Below, piece after piece: positions 11,142 to 25,100 of a stretch of 64,000 nucleotides of DNA; the stretch's first letter is position 1, and each line of letters opens with the position of its first letter. The notes beneath the pieces are model-generated. The model was given only the letters and a program-made list of their open reading frames with translations, did no database searches and was not told the origin of the DNA. Source of the stretch: Neoarius graeffei (Eukaryota > Chordata > Actinopteri > Siluriformes > Ariidae); contig NC_083576.1 in NCBI RefSeq assembly GCF_027579695.1, positions 33,574,260-33,638,259 on the forward strand, in the 5' to 3' direction. The position numbers were made by a program, and so were the translations under genes.

Positions 11142-12356
11142 ATGAGGGCATCACTGAGAGTGTTCTCTACTTCTTTGAAGGTCCTTCCCTGTACACTAAT
11201 GCTGAGGTCATCAGCAAACAGGAATCTCCTAGTGTCGGGATGTACTGGTTGGTCATTGGTGTAGATGTTGAAGAGCAAGGGAGCGAGGATGCTGCCTTGA
11301 GGGAGGCCGTTTTTCTGCCTTCGCCATCTGCTACGGTCGCCATTGAGGTCTACAAAGAACCGTCTGTTTGATAGTAGGTTCTGGATCAGTTCAGTTAGCC
11401 TTACATCCTTTGTTATCTCAAAGAGCTTTTTGGTGAGGATCCTGTGGTTCACGGTGTCATATGCTGCGGAGAGGTCCACAAAGATAGCTCCCATGATCAG
11501 GCCTTTCTCAGAGCCATCCTCGATGTACTGTGTGAGGTTCAGGAGTTGGCCGGTACAAGACTTTCCAGGTCTGAAGCCAGCCTGCTCAGGAATGAGGAGC
11601 TCATCCACAAATGGTGCAATGCGGTTGAGTAGTAGTCTTTCAAAGAGTTTGTATGTATGGCATAGCAGAGAGATCGGCCTGTAGTTCTTGGATATGGATG
11701 GATCTTTGCCAGGTTTCAATAAGGCGATCACTCTAGATTTCCTCCAAATCTTGGGGATCCTGTTGGTGCTCAGGCTTTGGTTGAACATGTCAAGCAGCCA
11801 CTGAAGTGCGAGAGGCCCAAAGTGTTTGATCTGCTCGCATAGAATGTCGTCAAGTCCAGCTGCCTTGTTGTTTTTCATGTCCTTGATGGCATTGCGTAGA
11901 TCATCCATGCTGAAGGGCCTTGTGAAAAGTGAGGTTCCTTCAGAGCTCATAACATCATCTTTGGGGAGCTTGGCTCTTCAGGGATGATGGTTGGGGTTTC
12001 CTTGGCTGTTCACAAGAAGTTGGTGAGCAACTTGATCTGCAGTGACTTGTGGCACTAGTTGGGCTTTAGTGTAGTCATTTCCAAGGATCCGAATTGTTTT
12101 CCATGCCTTCCGGCTGCTATGGGTTAGATCAGTCGATTCAAGGAACTCCTGCCATCACCTCTGTTGACTTTCCATGACTATGCTTGTGAGTAAGCCTCCA
12201 CACTCAAGTGTTTCTGCACTGAATGGGTCAGACTCAAAGCGATTAACGTATTTGTCGTACAGTGCCTTAGACCCTTCATTCAGGCCTGGGATGTACTTTG
12301 TCCGGCAGCCTCAGGGGATGTTCTGCCGTGAGGATTTCTTTATCAGTATTGTAAGT

Positions 12357-12732
12357 GACATCACACTTTAAGGAAACCATTCGGAGTTCTTTTAGCTATA
12401 CAGGGATTTGTCTGTGGAATAGCCGACCTTGATCAGTGCAATCTAGTCAAACACGTGATAATTTTAAGAAACAGGTGAAAGTTTTTATGGAGTAAATTCC
12501 AAACCCAGTTTTAGGATGTGTATATAACTAATTTTTAATCATTTTGGTTCCATTTCCATAATATAGTTGTACTCTGTGATACAGTTAACATATATTTTTT
12601 GTTTATGACTTTCATCATTATTTTTACAATTTTGTCAATTTATTATTGTTTCTTATATTTTGTTTCCTGCTGTCATCAAGAGGACCACATTGGAAATAAG
12701 TGTATTTTATACTTTGTGTTGTCCTCGGTGCT
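12357..12732 (+). other. target sequence of the BEL element with a LINE tail remnant
   Basis: Between two large insertions lies about 375 bp. The stretch 12403-12495 reads GICLWNSRP, then DNFKKQVKVFME and a stop on the plus strand. This resembles the C-terminal end of a LINE reverse transcriptase, with one internal stop. Nothing else is recognised. Confidence 0.4.
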
Positions 12733-14023
<1,291 letters not shown>

Positions 14024-14195
14024 GTGAAAACTGACCCAACTTGGCAGTGAAAAACTGGGAGTCCAGGAACTGGAACCAGAAAGAAGTTTAGACGACATCG
14101 CTCAGAGCCCTGACGACCAGAGATCAGCTGGTCAAGGGACGTGGAAAACCACTGGACCAAGAGCTGGGAGAAAAGTCGGGAGCCTGACTGCTGGA

Positions 14196-16210
14196 GCAGA
14201 GACTCTGATTGTTTTGCAGGTCAAGGGGCCCACAGGGCCCCTCCTGGGAAAAAACAAGGGCCCATTTCTACAACGGGGGGCCCAGTGATTATCCTTCAGT
14301 TGAAGCGAACCTAGTGAGCGAAGCGAGCCCAATGAACAGCTGGGGCAGCCCAGGGGCTGTTTTTTCTTCTCAATTCTGGTTTTTTTGGGTATTAGAAGCC
14401 ATATGAAGCAATGTAGATGACAAAAATCAATGCTTCAACCAAATATATTGAGATTGTTTAATCAGTGGCAATGTTTTGGAATTCAACCACAGGTCACTAT
14501 ATATCACATCTATATCTCCTCCTTGTAAATTATAATTTATTTTATTAACTTGTTTTCAGTTTGGTGTAGGTCTATAGTAGTAGTCACCGGTGGTGGTGGT
14601 GGTAGTAGTATTAGTAATTGTAGTAGATGTTGCAGTAGTGTTGTTGTAAATGTAGTATGACTAATTACCTTGGGTATCAGGGGTATCAGTTTTTTTTCAG
14701 GTGAATGTACCTAATCTCTGCTGAAGAATGACAAAATAGATGTATTTTTTCTTATCCATGTTTTCTTGTCTCTTTCGAATATTCATACATAGACCGTAAG
14801 ACGCCACCTAGCAAAAGACTTTGATCAGGTTTTACTTGCTTGGGAGGTTACAAACGGGGTGGCATAAATACACGAACGGGTCCGACATATATTCAATATG
14901 GCGGCGGTCAAAACAAATTCATCCGATGCTGAAATCTGTTGAATATCCAGATAATTATGTTGGAAGGTGCATATTTGTGCAAGATTTTCGATATTGAGAC
15001 CATGAAGTCAAGTAATACCAGTCCCCTTAGGATTTCGGGGGCCTTTTTTGTGATTGTTGCGGGCTAAAATGTCTGTTGCATGGGTTTTTCCAAAAAATTG
15101 CGATGAAAGTTGCGGTGTTTTTTTAGGTTTTTGTTGCGATTACATTGCGGGAGGAAGTGAAAGTTGCGAGAAATTGTTGCGATTTTCTCTTTTTGTGATT
15201 AAAATTGAGTGATGTGTTAAATATTAAGTTATTACTGAAAAACTATTGATTAAAAAAACAGACACTGAGAAATGGTCTTATAAACAACTTTACCAATATA
15301 AAAGATTCCCAGGACTACAAAAATGCAGAAAAAAATAGGCTTTACTTATCCAAATGCACCTGTTGGTTCAAAAGTTAAAGTGCATAGAACCACACAGCAC
15401 AACATGAAGTTACCTTAAAATAGAATATAAATGCCTCAGCTTTCATGTAAGAAACTATTAATACTAGTACTGTGTGCAGGCAGTCTCTCCTGAAGACTAA
15501 AATAATTATAAACTAATAAAATAAATGGCTCAGGCTTCATAGAAGAAGAAAAACAATTTGAACAGAATCTCACAATATGATGCTGAAGCTGCCTAAACAA
15601 TGGAAAATAAAATACCATTTTGGCAAAAATGTCATCCATTAATTTCTTGTTTTAAGTAAAAAAATAATGTAAGTGCACACAGTCCTTCACTGTAAACATA
15701 ACACACTTTCAGTAACAGAATTTAAGCCTATATAAACACTGACTCGTGCATGCTGCTTCTCTTGAACAGAAATACGGAAGTAAGCAGTGTTGCCAGATAC
15801 TGCTGCCGTTTTCCAGCCCAAAATATGTTCAAAACCCGCCAAAATGCACTTGAAACCCCCCAACTGGGCGGGAAACTGCCCAATCTGGCAACACTGGAAG
15901 TAAAGCAGAAGGTAGTTTGTCGACATCACCTCAAGACAATGCCAACGATTGGTCAAATTTGCAGGAAAGTTGCGGTGATTGGATATAATTGCAACACTGC
16001 CCTGAATTCGCCGGGGATTGGTTGAATTTGCATTGAAGTTGCAAATCGCAACATCGCGAAATCTTGGAGGCTCTGTAATATGCCACAAAACGTTCCAAAT
16101 AGGGTATAAAATGCTCGCGTCCATATTGGCCCCTGCCCCTCTCGACAATGCGTTCATTATTCGAAATGGTGAGTCTTAGACGCGGGCGCGCCAACAATCT
16201 GAGTCTCTGC
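14196..16210. mobile_element. 2-kb element with 18-bp inverted ends inside the BEL leader
   Basis: Positions 14196-14213 and 16193-16210 are inverted copies (17 of 18 match, outer end GCAGAGACTC). TGGA stands directly outside both ends (14192-14195 and 16211-16214), giving a candidate 4-bp duplication. The interior has no ORF that I can support. It holds a GAGCGAAGCGAGC motif at 14317-14330, inverted GGGCCC blocks near 14227-14282, repeated 'GTTGCG' stretches at 15057-15180, and a hAT MITE. No known family was recognised. Confidence 0.55.
15785..15896. mobile_element. 112-bp hAT MITE
   Basis: The ends CAGTGTTGCCAGA and TCTGGCAACACTG are inverted repeats of a very common vertebrate hAT family. 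They are flanked by GAAGTAAG (15777-15784) and GAAGTAAA (15897-15904), an 8-bp duplication with one change. Nothing is encoded. Confidence 0.9.
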
Positions 16211-16301
16211 TGGAGCCTGAAAAAAGAAATGAGTTAAAATCCAACAAGAGGAAAGCAAAAAGAAAGCACTGACCTTGTCACCCGCACGACCTGCAGAGGG
16301 G

Positions 16302-18006
16302 AAGATGTCACAGACCGTTGATCTGAAGAAGGACCGGATGGTGGCGAAGAGGGCATTCACCCACATGACCAACTCCTTGCTGAGGACCTACCAGGACAAG
16401 TCGGTGTCAGACCTGGAAGATGCATTCAATGCCATCACAAAAGCAGCAGAAAGAGTATGGGAGGCCAATGATTATATGGAAGCCAAACTCCTTGCAGACA
16501 AAGAGCACTTCAGCTGGGCACTGAAGAGGATGCAGTGTTATCCAAACATCAAAAAGTTGACCTAGAAAAGATGGCTGGTGAGTGCAAAGAAAAAGTGAAT
16601 GAAATCAAAGGTCTACTCCAAGACGTGCTGTGGTCCAACGCTGCAGAATCTGAGGTGCTCACCACACTCCAAGTGGCTGAAGCAGAGAGCAAGCAGGCCG
16701 CTGCAGTGGACCTCAATGGTAGGCTGGAGGGCTACGAGTTCCTGCTTGGTCACCTTCAAGACCTCACAAAAGCGGCAAAAGAGTCCTTTGAGTGGTGGAA
16801 GCGGTGGACTCCATCTGAACAGAAGCAAGACCTCCAGCACCGATTGAAGGATCTCAATGAGAAAATCCCAGCACTTGTATCCAGGAAAGCTGACTTTATT
16901 TGTGTGAAGCTGAAAGATGAGCAGCGTCAAGTCGGCACCCCTGTCTCCCAAAATGCACTCGTGCCTGTCATCAGATTGAAGCCAACTGCTCTCCCCAAAT
17001 TCTCTGGCAACACCGTGACTTCCACAGGTGGAGGAAGGATTGGGAAGCCCTGCAAAAGCAAGGTGAACCCTCAGGCTCCAAAGAAGTGAAGAAATTCCAA
17101 TTGCTGGATAGCCTAGAGGAAAAAATCACCAGGGACCTGAGGCTCACAAGCTACCAGGAAGCAGATGATATCTTCCGCATTCTGGACAACCGCTTCGGGA
17201 ATCAGACTACCATTGCCATTGAGATTGTGGAGGAAGTACAGAGAATGCCAGCTGTTAAGAACCACCAACCATGGAAAATAGTGGAGATGATTCAAACAGT
17301 TGAGAAGGCACCGCAAGATTTAAGTGAACTTGGAGACACAGGAGCAATCAAAAATCCACTAGTCACCAAGTCCATTGAAATTAAGCTCCCTGAAATCCTG
17401 AAGGAGTGGCTTGTGCATGCAGCAGATAGCAAGAATGCCATGGTCCCAAGTAACAGATTCAATAGTCTGTTGGCCTTCCTCAAGGAGCAAGAAGCCATCT
17501 ATGAGCAGCTTGAACATTTGAAGGAGGAGGAGCCAAAGAGGGAAGGGAGACCTGAACCAAGGCATGCAAGGACCAGGGCCACCAAGTCCAATGATGCGCC
17601 TGCTGGATGCGTCGTCTGCGGTGATGGAAAGCATCGACAAAAGCTGTACGTCTGCAAACAGTTCTGGGCCCTGAAGCCAGCAGAAAAGAACACCGCTGTC
17701 AAGAAGCTAGAGGCATGTGAGAGATGTGTCAAACTTCATGATGGCCAAGCATTCTGTAAACCAACTTACCTGTGCAAGCACCCTGACTGCAAGGATGGAC
17801 GTCGCCCTGAGCACTACTACTATCTGTGCTTCAATGCCACCGTGAAGAATACTGCTGCCTTGAAGAGGAGTGATCACCCCAAAGCAGAAAGGAAGGGATA
17901 TACTGCTGACCAAGAGGACTTCATCAGCAAGCTCCCTGTAGAACTGGCAAAGCAGTGTCGATGTCTTCTCCAATTCTGCCTCAAGGACACTCCGTGCAGC
18001 CACTAA
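16302..18006 (+). pseudogene. BEL/Pao gag, frameshifted
   Basis: Gag forms the virus-like particle of the retrotransposon. The region starts at MSQTVDLKKDR and passes through a helical, charged segment (about 16,310-16,900). It ends in cysteine-rich motifs: CVVCGDGKHRQ, then CERCVKLH...C and CKHPDCKDG...HYYYLC, resembling the zinc-binding end of fish BEL Gag. Three consecutive frames are needed (breaks near 16,555 and 17,050), so at least two frameshifts separate the parts. The protease follows in yet another frame. Confidence 0.8.
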
Positions 18007-18055
18007 GCATTCAAGCCTCCTCACACAACATGGCCTGCAAGAGCTTCCGGTCATC

Positions 18056-21000
18056 ATGATGCTCCTTGAAGTGACCACAAATGCTGGACAAAAGATTGGC
18101 ACTCTGATTGACCTAGCATCGGCTACGAACTATATCACTCACAAGGCAGCAGGGAGACTGAACCTTCGGAGTGAGGAGATGACCCTTGTCATCCACGGTG
18201 TTGGGGGCATGAAGTTCCATGTGGAGACAAGGAGGTATCTGCTGAAGATCAGAGTGAAGACCCCAAATGGCACCCTGCAATCACACCAGTTGGTCTGCTA
18301 TGGACTTGACCACATAGCAGACATCCACAAAGGTGTAACAGCACAGCAACTGCAACGTTTCTTCCCTGATGTACCAATAAGAGAACTTGAAAGACCCAAG
18401 ATGATTGACCTTCTGATAAGCCACAGAGAGGGCAAGCTGGCACCACAGCGGATCAGAGTCATTGGAGATCTTGTGCTCTGGGATGGACCATTGGGGAAGA
18501 CAGTTGGAGGGACCCACCCTGACCTGTTCGAAGATGTTGCCGTGTCAGCCCACACATCAGGCACACGCTTTGCCAGGTCAATGAGGACAGCTGCCATCAA
18601 GTATGAAGAACTCCCTTCCAAGCTTCCTGAGCAGCAGCCACCAGTCACCCGGTTTTACCACGAAGTCCAGGAGTCCACAACTTTGACCACCTGCCGAGAC
18701 TTCCTGGAGTGGTGGAGGTGGGATAGTATCGGTGCTGTCTGCGAGCCAAGATGTGGAGGCTGCCACTGTGGAAACTGTCAGCCAGGTGGCAAAGAAATGA
18801 CCCTTGCATAGGAGCGGGAGTTAGTAGTGAGAGGGGGGCTCACATACATCACAAGTGACCACCACAGCAAGGACCCGCACTGGCATGCCAAATACCCCTG
18901 GCTAGAAGACCCAGCTTCACTCCCAAACAGGGCAGCTGTGGAGGCTACATTCCTCAGAATAGAACACCATCTTGCCAAGAAGCCCAAATGGAAAGCAGCC
19001 CATGCCTCTCAGGTGCATGACATGGTCTCCTGAGGAGCTGCAGTCAAGTTGTCTGACGACATCATCTCCAGCTGGACTGGGCCAGTGTGGTATGTGAGTC
19101 ACCTTATAGCACCAAATCCCCACTCCATCACAACCCCAGTAAGGCTCGTCTGGAACAGCAGTCAAAAGTTCAGAGGTGTGAGCCTGAATGATATGCTGAT
19201 GAAGGGCCCAGACGTCCTCAACCCCATTCTTGCTGTTCTACTGAGATTCAGAAGTGGAGTGTTTTGTTGCTTTAGGTGACATAAAAAAAATGTACAACTC
19301 TGTCTGGCTTGAAGAATGTGAAGTACATCTACATAGGTTCCTTTGGCGAGACTCTGAAGATGAGGAGCTAGGAGTGTATGCCATCACAAGGGTGAACATT
19401 GGGGACAAGCCAGCAGGATGCATTGCACAGCTTGCTATGCAGGAGACAACTAACCTTCCTCAGTTCATGCACCTTGAACAAGAGCGACGTGTACTCCAGC
19501 AAGACAACTATGTCGATGACCTGCTTACCTCGGATAATGACCTCAATCGCCTAAAAGTCACTGCCACCAACGTGGAGCACATCCTTAAGGCTGGAGGATT
19601 TCAGCTAAAACCATGGGTGTTCTCTGGGCAAAGTGGGAGGCAAGAGTCTCAGGAAGAACAGGATGATCGAGCAAGAGCCAAAGCTGGAATCATTGTCCTC
19701 CCCAATCAGATGGGCGATGACGACAAAGCACTCGGCCTCTGTTACATTGTTGAGGAAGACAAGCTTCATGTCATGTCCTCAATCAACTTCTCCAAAAGAA
19801 AGATGTGACTTGGTCAGAATCTGCTCCAAGAGGAAGTGCGATCTCAGACTCCAAATCCCTTAACAAGAAGGGAGCTGCTCAGTCAAGTGGCTGGACTGTA
19901 TGATTCTGGTGGCCTTGTCACTCCTCCAAAGCAGAAAGGAGCCATTCTGGTACGTAGAGCATGCCAAGAAGCCAAAAGTAACAGTCCCTCCACTAAAGAC
20001 ACATGGGATGCAGCTCTGTTGGATGGCCTGAGGGAAGATGCAATTGAGCTCTTTGAGGAGTATGTCCAGCTCAGCAGTGTCAAGTTTTCCAGAGCCTTAA
20101 CTCGACCATCTTGTGCAGATGAGCCACTTGCAGTCACATTCTCAGATGGAAGTGAGCATGCATACAGTGCAGTGATGTACCTGAGGTGGCACTCTGGCCA
20201 AGGTCCCATTGTGAGGCTGGCGGAATCAAAAGCAAAGCTGACCCCCTTAGACCAGAAGGGTGACCCGGTGAAGGCAGGAGTCTGTGGAGCCATTTTTGCC
20301 TCCTGTCTGAGAAGGTACTTTGAGACATACTGCAGGATCAAGGTTGAGAAATGGTTCCATTTCGTTGACAGCCAGACTGTCCTGGGTGCAATCCAGAGGG
20401 AGAGCTATGACTATCAAACTTTCTTTGTGGATTGGAGAGATCCAAAGCAACTCACAAGTCCAGGACTGGTGGTGGGTCCCTGGGCCTCAGAACATCGCAG
20501 ACCTGATCACGAGAGGCGGAGGCCCAAAAGACCTGGATGAGGACTGAGTGACAGACTGGTCCAAAGTTCTTGAGCCTACCTGTGAGTGGCCAATAAAATC
20601 CGCAAAGGAAATTGCTGCCAGAGAGGTCATCAACAGGCTGCAGAAGAAAGCTTTTGTGGCTGCACTAACAAGGGCCCAGGCTATGAAGCAAGCTCCAGAT
20701 CAAGACCATGACCATACTCCAGCTGGTCGTGGGCCATCAGGGTCTGCAATTCAGAGCCTTGTTGATGTAAGGTGATTCAGTGACCGTCTAAACTTGTGAA
20801 AACCATCGCCTGGGTCTGGAGGGCAGCAAAAAGGTTCCTTGGACCAAGCCGAGCCCTCAAAAGGTCAACGTGGGAGGAGGTCCCATCAAGCGGTATCCTG
20901 TCAGGGAAAGAAAAGAAGCAATGACTGACCTTTTCCTTGCTGCACAAGAGGGTGCCAACTTCCCCAGCACCATGATAGAACGGCTTGTGGTCTTCAAAGA

Positions 21001-21274
21001 TCAGAGCACCAGACTCCTTGTCTGCGGAGGAAGAGTGCAGAGCTTCAAAGAAGACCATGCTGCTGTCCCACTCTTGCCTTGTGACTCGTGGTTGTCCACA
21101 TTGGTTGCTCGGGAGTCTCATGGTGAAGGACATGATGGAGTGGCTGGGACCCTAATCAAGATGAGGAGAAAGGCCTGGGTCATTAAAGGGAGAAGGGTTG
21201 CACAGAAAGTTGCTGATGCTTACCTCATCTGTAAAAGAGCAAGATGGTCACTGATTGGTTTGACTTCGAAGTAG
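18056..21274 (+). pseudogene. BEL/Pao pol: protease, RT, RNase H, partial integrase
   Basis: The order is typical of BEL. An aspartic protease comes first (GTLIDLASATNYITHKAA, where D-L-A-S replaces the usual D-S/T-G), then a long linker (LVLWDGPLGKTVGG). The reverse transcriptase follows with VRLVWNSSQKFRG and the catalytic YVDD (about 19,508-19,519). RNase H carries TFSDGSEHAYSA and FVDSQTVLGAI. Next comes the integrase zinc-binding part (ESHGEGHDGVAGTL, LICKRAR). The integrase catalytic core is missing: coding sequence stops at 21,274, 41 bp before the LTR. Six or more frame changes and stops (for example 18,809 and 19,031) break the gene. Confidence 0.85.
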
Positions 21275-21300
21275 TGACCTTATCAGTATATTTACTGCCA

Positions 21301-21315
21301 AGGTCGAGTGGGAGG
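21301..21315 (+). promoter_or_regulatory. polypurine tract of the BEL element
   Basis: The purine-rich run AGGTCGAGTGGGAGG lies immediately before the TG of the 3' LTR. This is the position where plus-strand DNA synthesis is primed in LTR retrotransposons. Confidence 0.6.
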
Positions 21316-21615
21316 TGTAAAGTCAAACTGGTTTTTAATGGTGTTTGTTTACATTTGGGAAGCACAGGAGAAAAATGTGTTTAGAAAACTGGGAAAAAAA
21401 GTGTTTGAATGTGAGATCACTGCAACTCAGCTGATTGGCTGGAACAAGCATTGCTAGTTAGCTGATTATCAATGGCAGCTGGGCTCGTTGCAGCTGAGTG
21501 TGAGCTGCAAACTGAAGGCTCATAGGTGTGTTAATCAGCTGATTAGTTGTGGGGTGGTGGGAGACTAGTAAGAGTTACTTTAAAACTGTTGTGCTTCTGA
21601 CCTACTTGAGCAAAC

Positions 21616-22093
21616 TGTTAGGGTTTTGCTGGGATTCGAACCTGGTTCGTTGGTGTGATAATCCAGCAAACCCCCACTAGGCCACCAGGGGGATGACTCA
21701 AATGCAGAGGCGTGAGGCGGAAGTAGAAAAAGAATCAAAAGGTTTATTTAAACTATATACACTATATACAGGGCAAAACAAAACACAAAAAAAAACCAAA
21801 GAGTATAATCCAAAAGAAAAGCAAAGTGCAAAAATTCAAAAGCTAAGAAGATCAAAAAACACAGTACAAAGGAAACTGGAGATAAACATAACAGCACAAA
21901 GACTCCGTGACAAGAGGACTGAACTCAGGGGTATAAATAGACAAACTAATTAAGGACACAGGTGAAGATAATTAGGCAATTAACACAAACACAAAACACA
22001 GGAACAGTGGCGGCCTCTAGAGGCCAAAATAAACACGACATGAAAAGGAAATAACAGCGGCCTCTAGAGGCCAAAACAGTCCTAGTCCTAACA
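21616..22093 (-). repeat. 3' LTR of the sushi-type element
   Basis: 478 bp, identical in length to the other LTR. On the minus strand it is preceded by a G-rich polypurine tract (complement of GGACCCCCCCCC, 22094-22106), then begins TGTTAGGACTAGG and ends CCCTAACA. Confidence 0.93.
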
Positions 22094-22106
22094 GGACCCC
22101 CCCCCT

Positions 22107-25100
22107 CTAGGAGCGTCTCCTGACGTTCCCAGGGCGATCCGGATGGGCCGAATGGAAGTCCCGACATAGTTCTTTATCAAGGACATCCCGAGCAGGAACC
22201 CAGCAGCGCTCCTCAGGACCATAGCCCTCCCAGTCCACCAGATATTGCAACCCGCCGCGGACCCAGCGGGAGTCAAGCAGGCGATTCACAGTGAACACAG
22301 TCTGCCCCTGGAAGATGCGGGGGGGTGGGGGGTTCCTAGGGGCAGGGGCATACGTAGACGTCAGTACGGGCCGTAACAGGGAAACATGGAAAGTGGGGTT
22401 GATCCTCAGAGTCCGGGGCAACTGGAGCCGGTAGGAGACAGGGTTCACCCTGCGCACCACCTTGAAGGGGCCAATGTAGCGAGGAGCAAGCTTGCGGTTC
22501 TCCACCCGCAGTGGAAGGTCCTTAGTGGACAGCCAAACACGCTGCCCAGGGCGGAAAGCGTGTGCAGGTCTTCTATGGCGGTTGGCCTGAGTCTGGTTGG
22601 TTCTGGAGGTCTGTATGAGGGTCTTCCTGACCTTGCTCCAGGTCTTGCGACACCGTCTCACATATTGGTTGACCGAGGGCACCCCCGCGTCCTCCTCCTG
22701 GTCCGGGAACAGAGGTGGCTGGAACCCGAATTGGCACTGGAATGGCGACAGCTTGGTGGCCGATGACTGCAGGGTGTTGTGGGCGTACTCCGCCCATGGC
22801 AGCCAGGTGCTCCACGATGTCGGGTTATCCATAGCCAGGCCTCGCAGGGTGGTTTCCAGGTCCTGGTTGAGCCTCTCCGTCTGACCATTGGACTGTGGGT
22901 GAAACCCAGAGGAGAGGCTGGCAGTGGCTCCGATGACCTTGCAGAACCCGTGCCACACTCGGGAGGAGAACTGGGGCCCTCGGTCTGAGACGATGTCCTG
23001 TGGAAGACCAAAGACTCGGAAGACATGATTAAACAAAAGTTTCGCAGTTTCAAGAGCAGAGGGGAGTTTGCACAGTGGTATGAAGCGGCAGGCCTTGGAG
23101 AATCTGTCAACTAAGACCAAAATGACCGTGTTACCTTGTGACTCAGGGAGACCCGTGATAAAGTCGACTGCCACGTGGGACCAGGGACGCCGGGGAATGG
23201 TCAGAGGATGCAGGAGACCCTGGGGACGCTGTCGTGGGTTCTTGGTTCTGGTGCAAACCTCACAGGACAGGACAAATGACCTTACTTCCTTCTCCATGTT
23301 AGGCCACCAGAAGCGTCTTTTCAGGAAGTCCAGGGTCCTCCGAGCTCCCGGGTGGGCGGTGAGAGGGGAAGAGTGACCCCACTGGAGAACCTTGGCCCGG
23401 GCTTGATGTGGGACGTACAAGAGGCCTGGTGGCCCCGTCCCAGGACCGGGGTCCTGGCGTTGGGCTCGTCGGACAGCCTCCTCAATACCCCAGCGGACAG
23501 GGGCCACAATCCGGGACACAGGGATAATAGGCCCGACTTCATTCTCCCTGTTAGTGGCAGAGAACAGTCTGGACAGTGCGTCAGGTTTGGTGTTCTTGGA
23601 GCCGGGGCGGTATGAGAGGGTGAAGTCAAACCGACTGAAAAACAGGGCCCACCTAGCCTGTCGAGGGTTCAGTCTCTTGGCTTGCTGGAGGTACTCCAGG
23701 TTCTTGTGGTCAGTCCAAACCAGGAATGGATGTTGTGCTCCCTCCAGCCAGTGCCTCCACTCCTCAAGGGCCAGTTTGACCGCTAGCAGTTCTCGATCCC
23801 CCACATCGTACCGGGACTCAGCAGGACTCAGGCGGTGGGAGAAGTAAGCGCAGGGGTGCAGCTTTCCTTCTGAACGTTGAGAGAGCACCGCGCCGACACC
23901 ACTGTCCGAGGCGTCCACCTCCACGATGAATGGTTGGGAGGTGTCCGGGAGAACCAGAATGGGTGCCGTGCAGAAGCGGTCCTTGAGGTCTTTGAACGCC
24001 TTTTCTGCCTGAGGAGACCAGCCATAAGATCCACCTGTCCCTTTGGTGAGGTCTGACATGGGTGCTGCCACAGAACTGAAGTTCCTGATGAACTTGCGGT
24101 AGAAGTTAGCGAATCCTAAGAACCGCTGAACCTCCTTAACGGACTTGGGAGTAGGCCAATTCCGGACGGCCAGGGTCTTGGCAGGGTCCATTTGGAGTTG
24201 GCCTGTCCGTACAATAAATCCCAGAAAGGAGACCTCGGGAACATGAAATTCGCATTTCTGGGCCTTGGCGAACAGATTGTTCTGTAGCAGCCTCTGGAGA
24301 ACCTGGCGGACATGGTGGCGGTGCTCCTGCACGGTCTTGGAAAAGATAAGGATGTCATCGAGGTAGACAAAAACGTATAGGTTAATCATGTCCCTTAAGA
24401 CGTCATTGATTAGGGCCTGAAAAACAGCTGGTGCGTTGGTGAGTCCGAAGGGCATCACCTGGTATTCGTAGTGCCCAGACGGGGTGTTAAAGGCAGTCTT
24501 CCACTCGTCTCCCTGTCGGATACGGATGAGGTGGTATGCGTTCCGTAGGTCCAACTTGGTGAAGACGGTGGCGCCTTGGAGCAGGTCGAAAGCTGTGGAC
24601 ATCAGCGGAAGGGGATATCGGTTGCGCACAGTGATCTTATTCAGGCCCCTGTAATCAATACATGGTCGGAGCCCCCCATCCTTCTTGCCGACAAAGAAGA
24701 AGCCGGCTCCAGCAGGTGAAGTGGAGGGTCGAATAAACCCAGAGACCAGGGCATCTTTGAGGTATTCCTCCATGGCCTTGCGTTCTGGCTGAGAGAGTGA
24801 AAACAGTCTGCCACGAGGAGGGGTAGTCCCAGGGAGCAAGTCGATGGCACAGTCGTAGGCCCGGTGCGGAGGAAGAACGGCGGCCCTGCTCTTGCTGAAT
24901 ACCTCCTTGAGATCCCAGTACTCTGTGGGAACTTGAGATAACTCGGTGAGATCAGGGGGCTCGGCAGGAGACACAGGGGAGCTAGAGAGCAGACAAGAGG
25001 CATGGCATGCAGGGCCCCATTCCACAACCTGGCTTGTTACCCAGTCTATGCGAGGGTTGTGGCGAGTAAGCCAAGGAAGGCCTAGAATAACTGGGAACTC

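Larger units (their letters stand above)
5519..12345 (-). mobile_element. LINE of the jockey/CR1-like group, 5'-truncated, interrupted twice
   Basis: An 11-bp target-site duplication GTATTGTAAGT flanks it at 5508-5518 and 12346-12356. The 3' end lies at 5519 and carries a (GAA)n-type tail on the minus strand. Coding sequence is split into 5519-6217, 10278-10563 and 11151-12345 by a second LINE (6226-10269) and by a small DNA element (10564-11141). The endonuclease domain is missing, so the copy was 5'-truncated when it inserted. Confidence 0.85.
10278..12345 (-). pseudogene. LINE reverse transcriptase core, split by a DNA element
   Basis: The minus strand encodes the finger and palm domains: KNNKAAGLDDI, KNYRPISLL, EQAGFRPGKSC, FVDLSAAYDTV, GLPQGSILAPLLFNIY, and the catalytic FADD (about 11,210). 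Upstream linker sequence extends to 12,345 with a few stops. The frame is interrupted at codon SDALI by the element at 10564-11141 and resumes as VLTPYYAANYLRANPDKTQ down to NWGADAST. Excising the element and one copy of its 9-bp duplication joins the two halves in frame. The gene was therefore intact here when the element arrived. Confidence 0.85.

Noticed and set aside
14132..14406. short glycine/proline ORFs on both strands near 14.2 kb
   Set aside because: No homology or codon signal; they cover GGGCCC-rich inverted blocks inside a TIR element.
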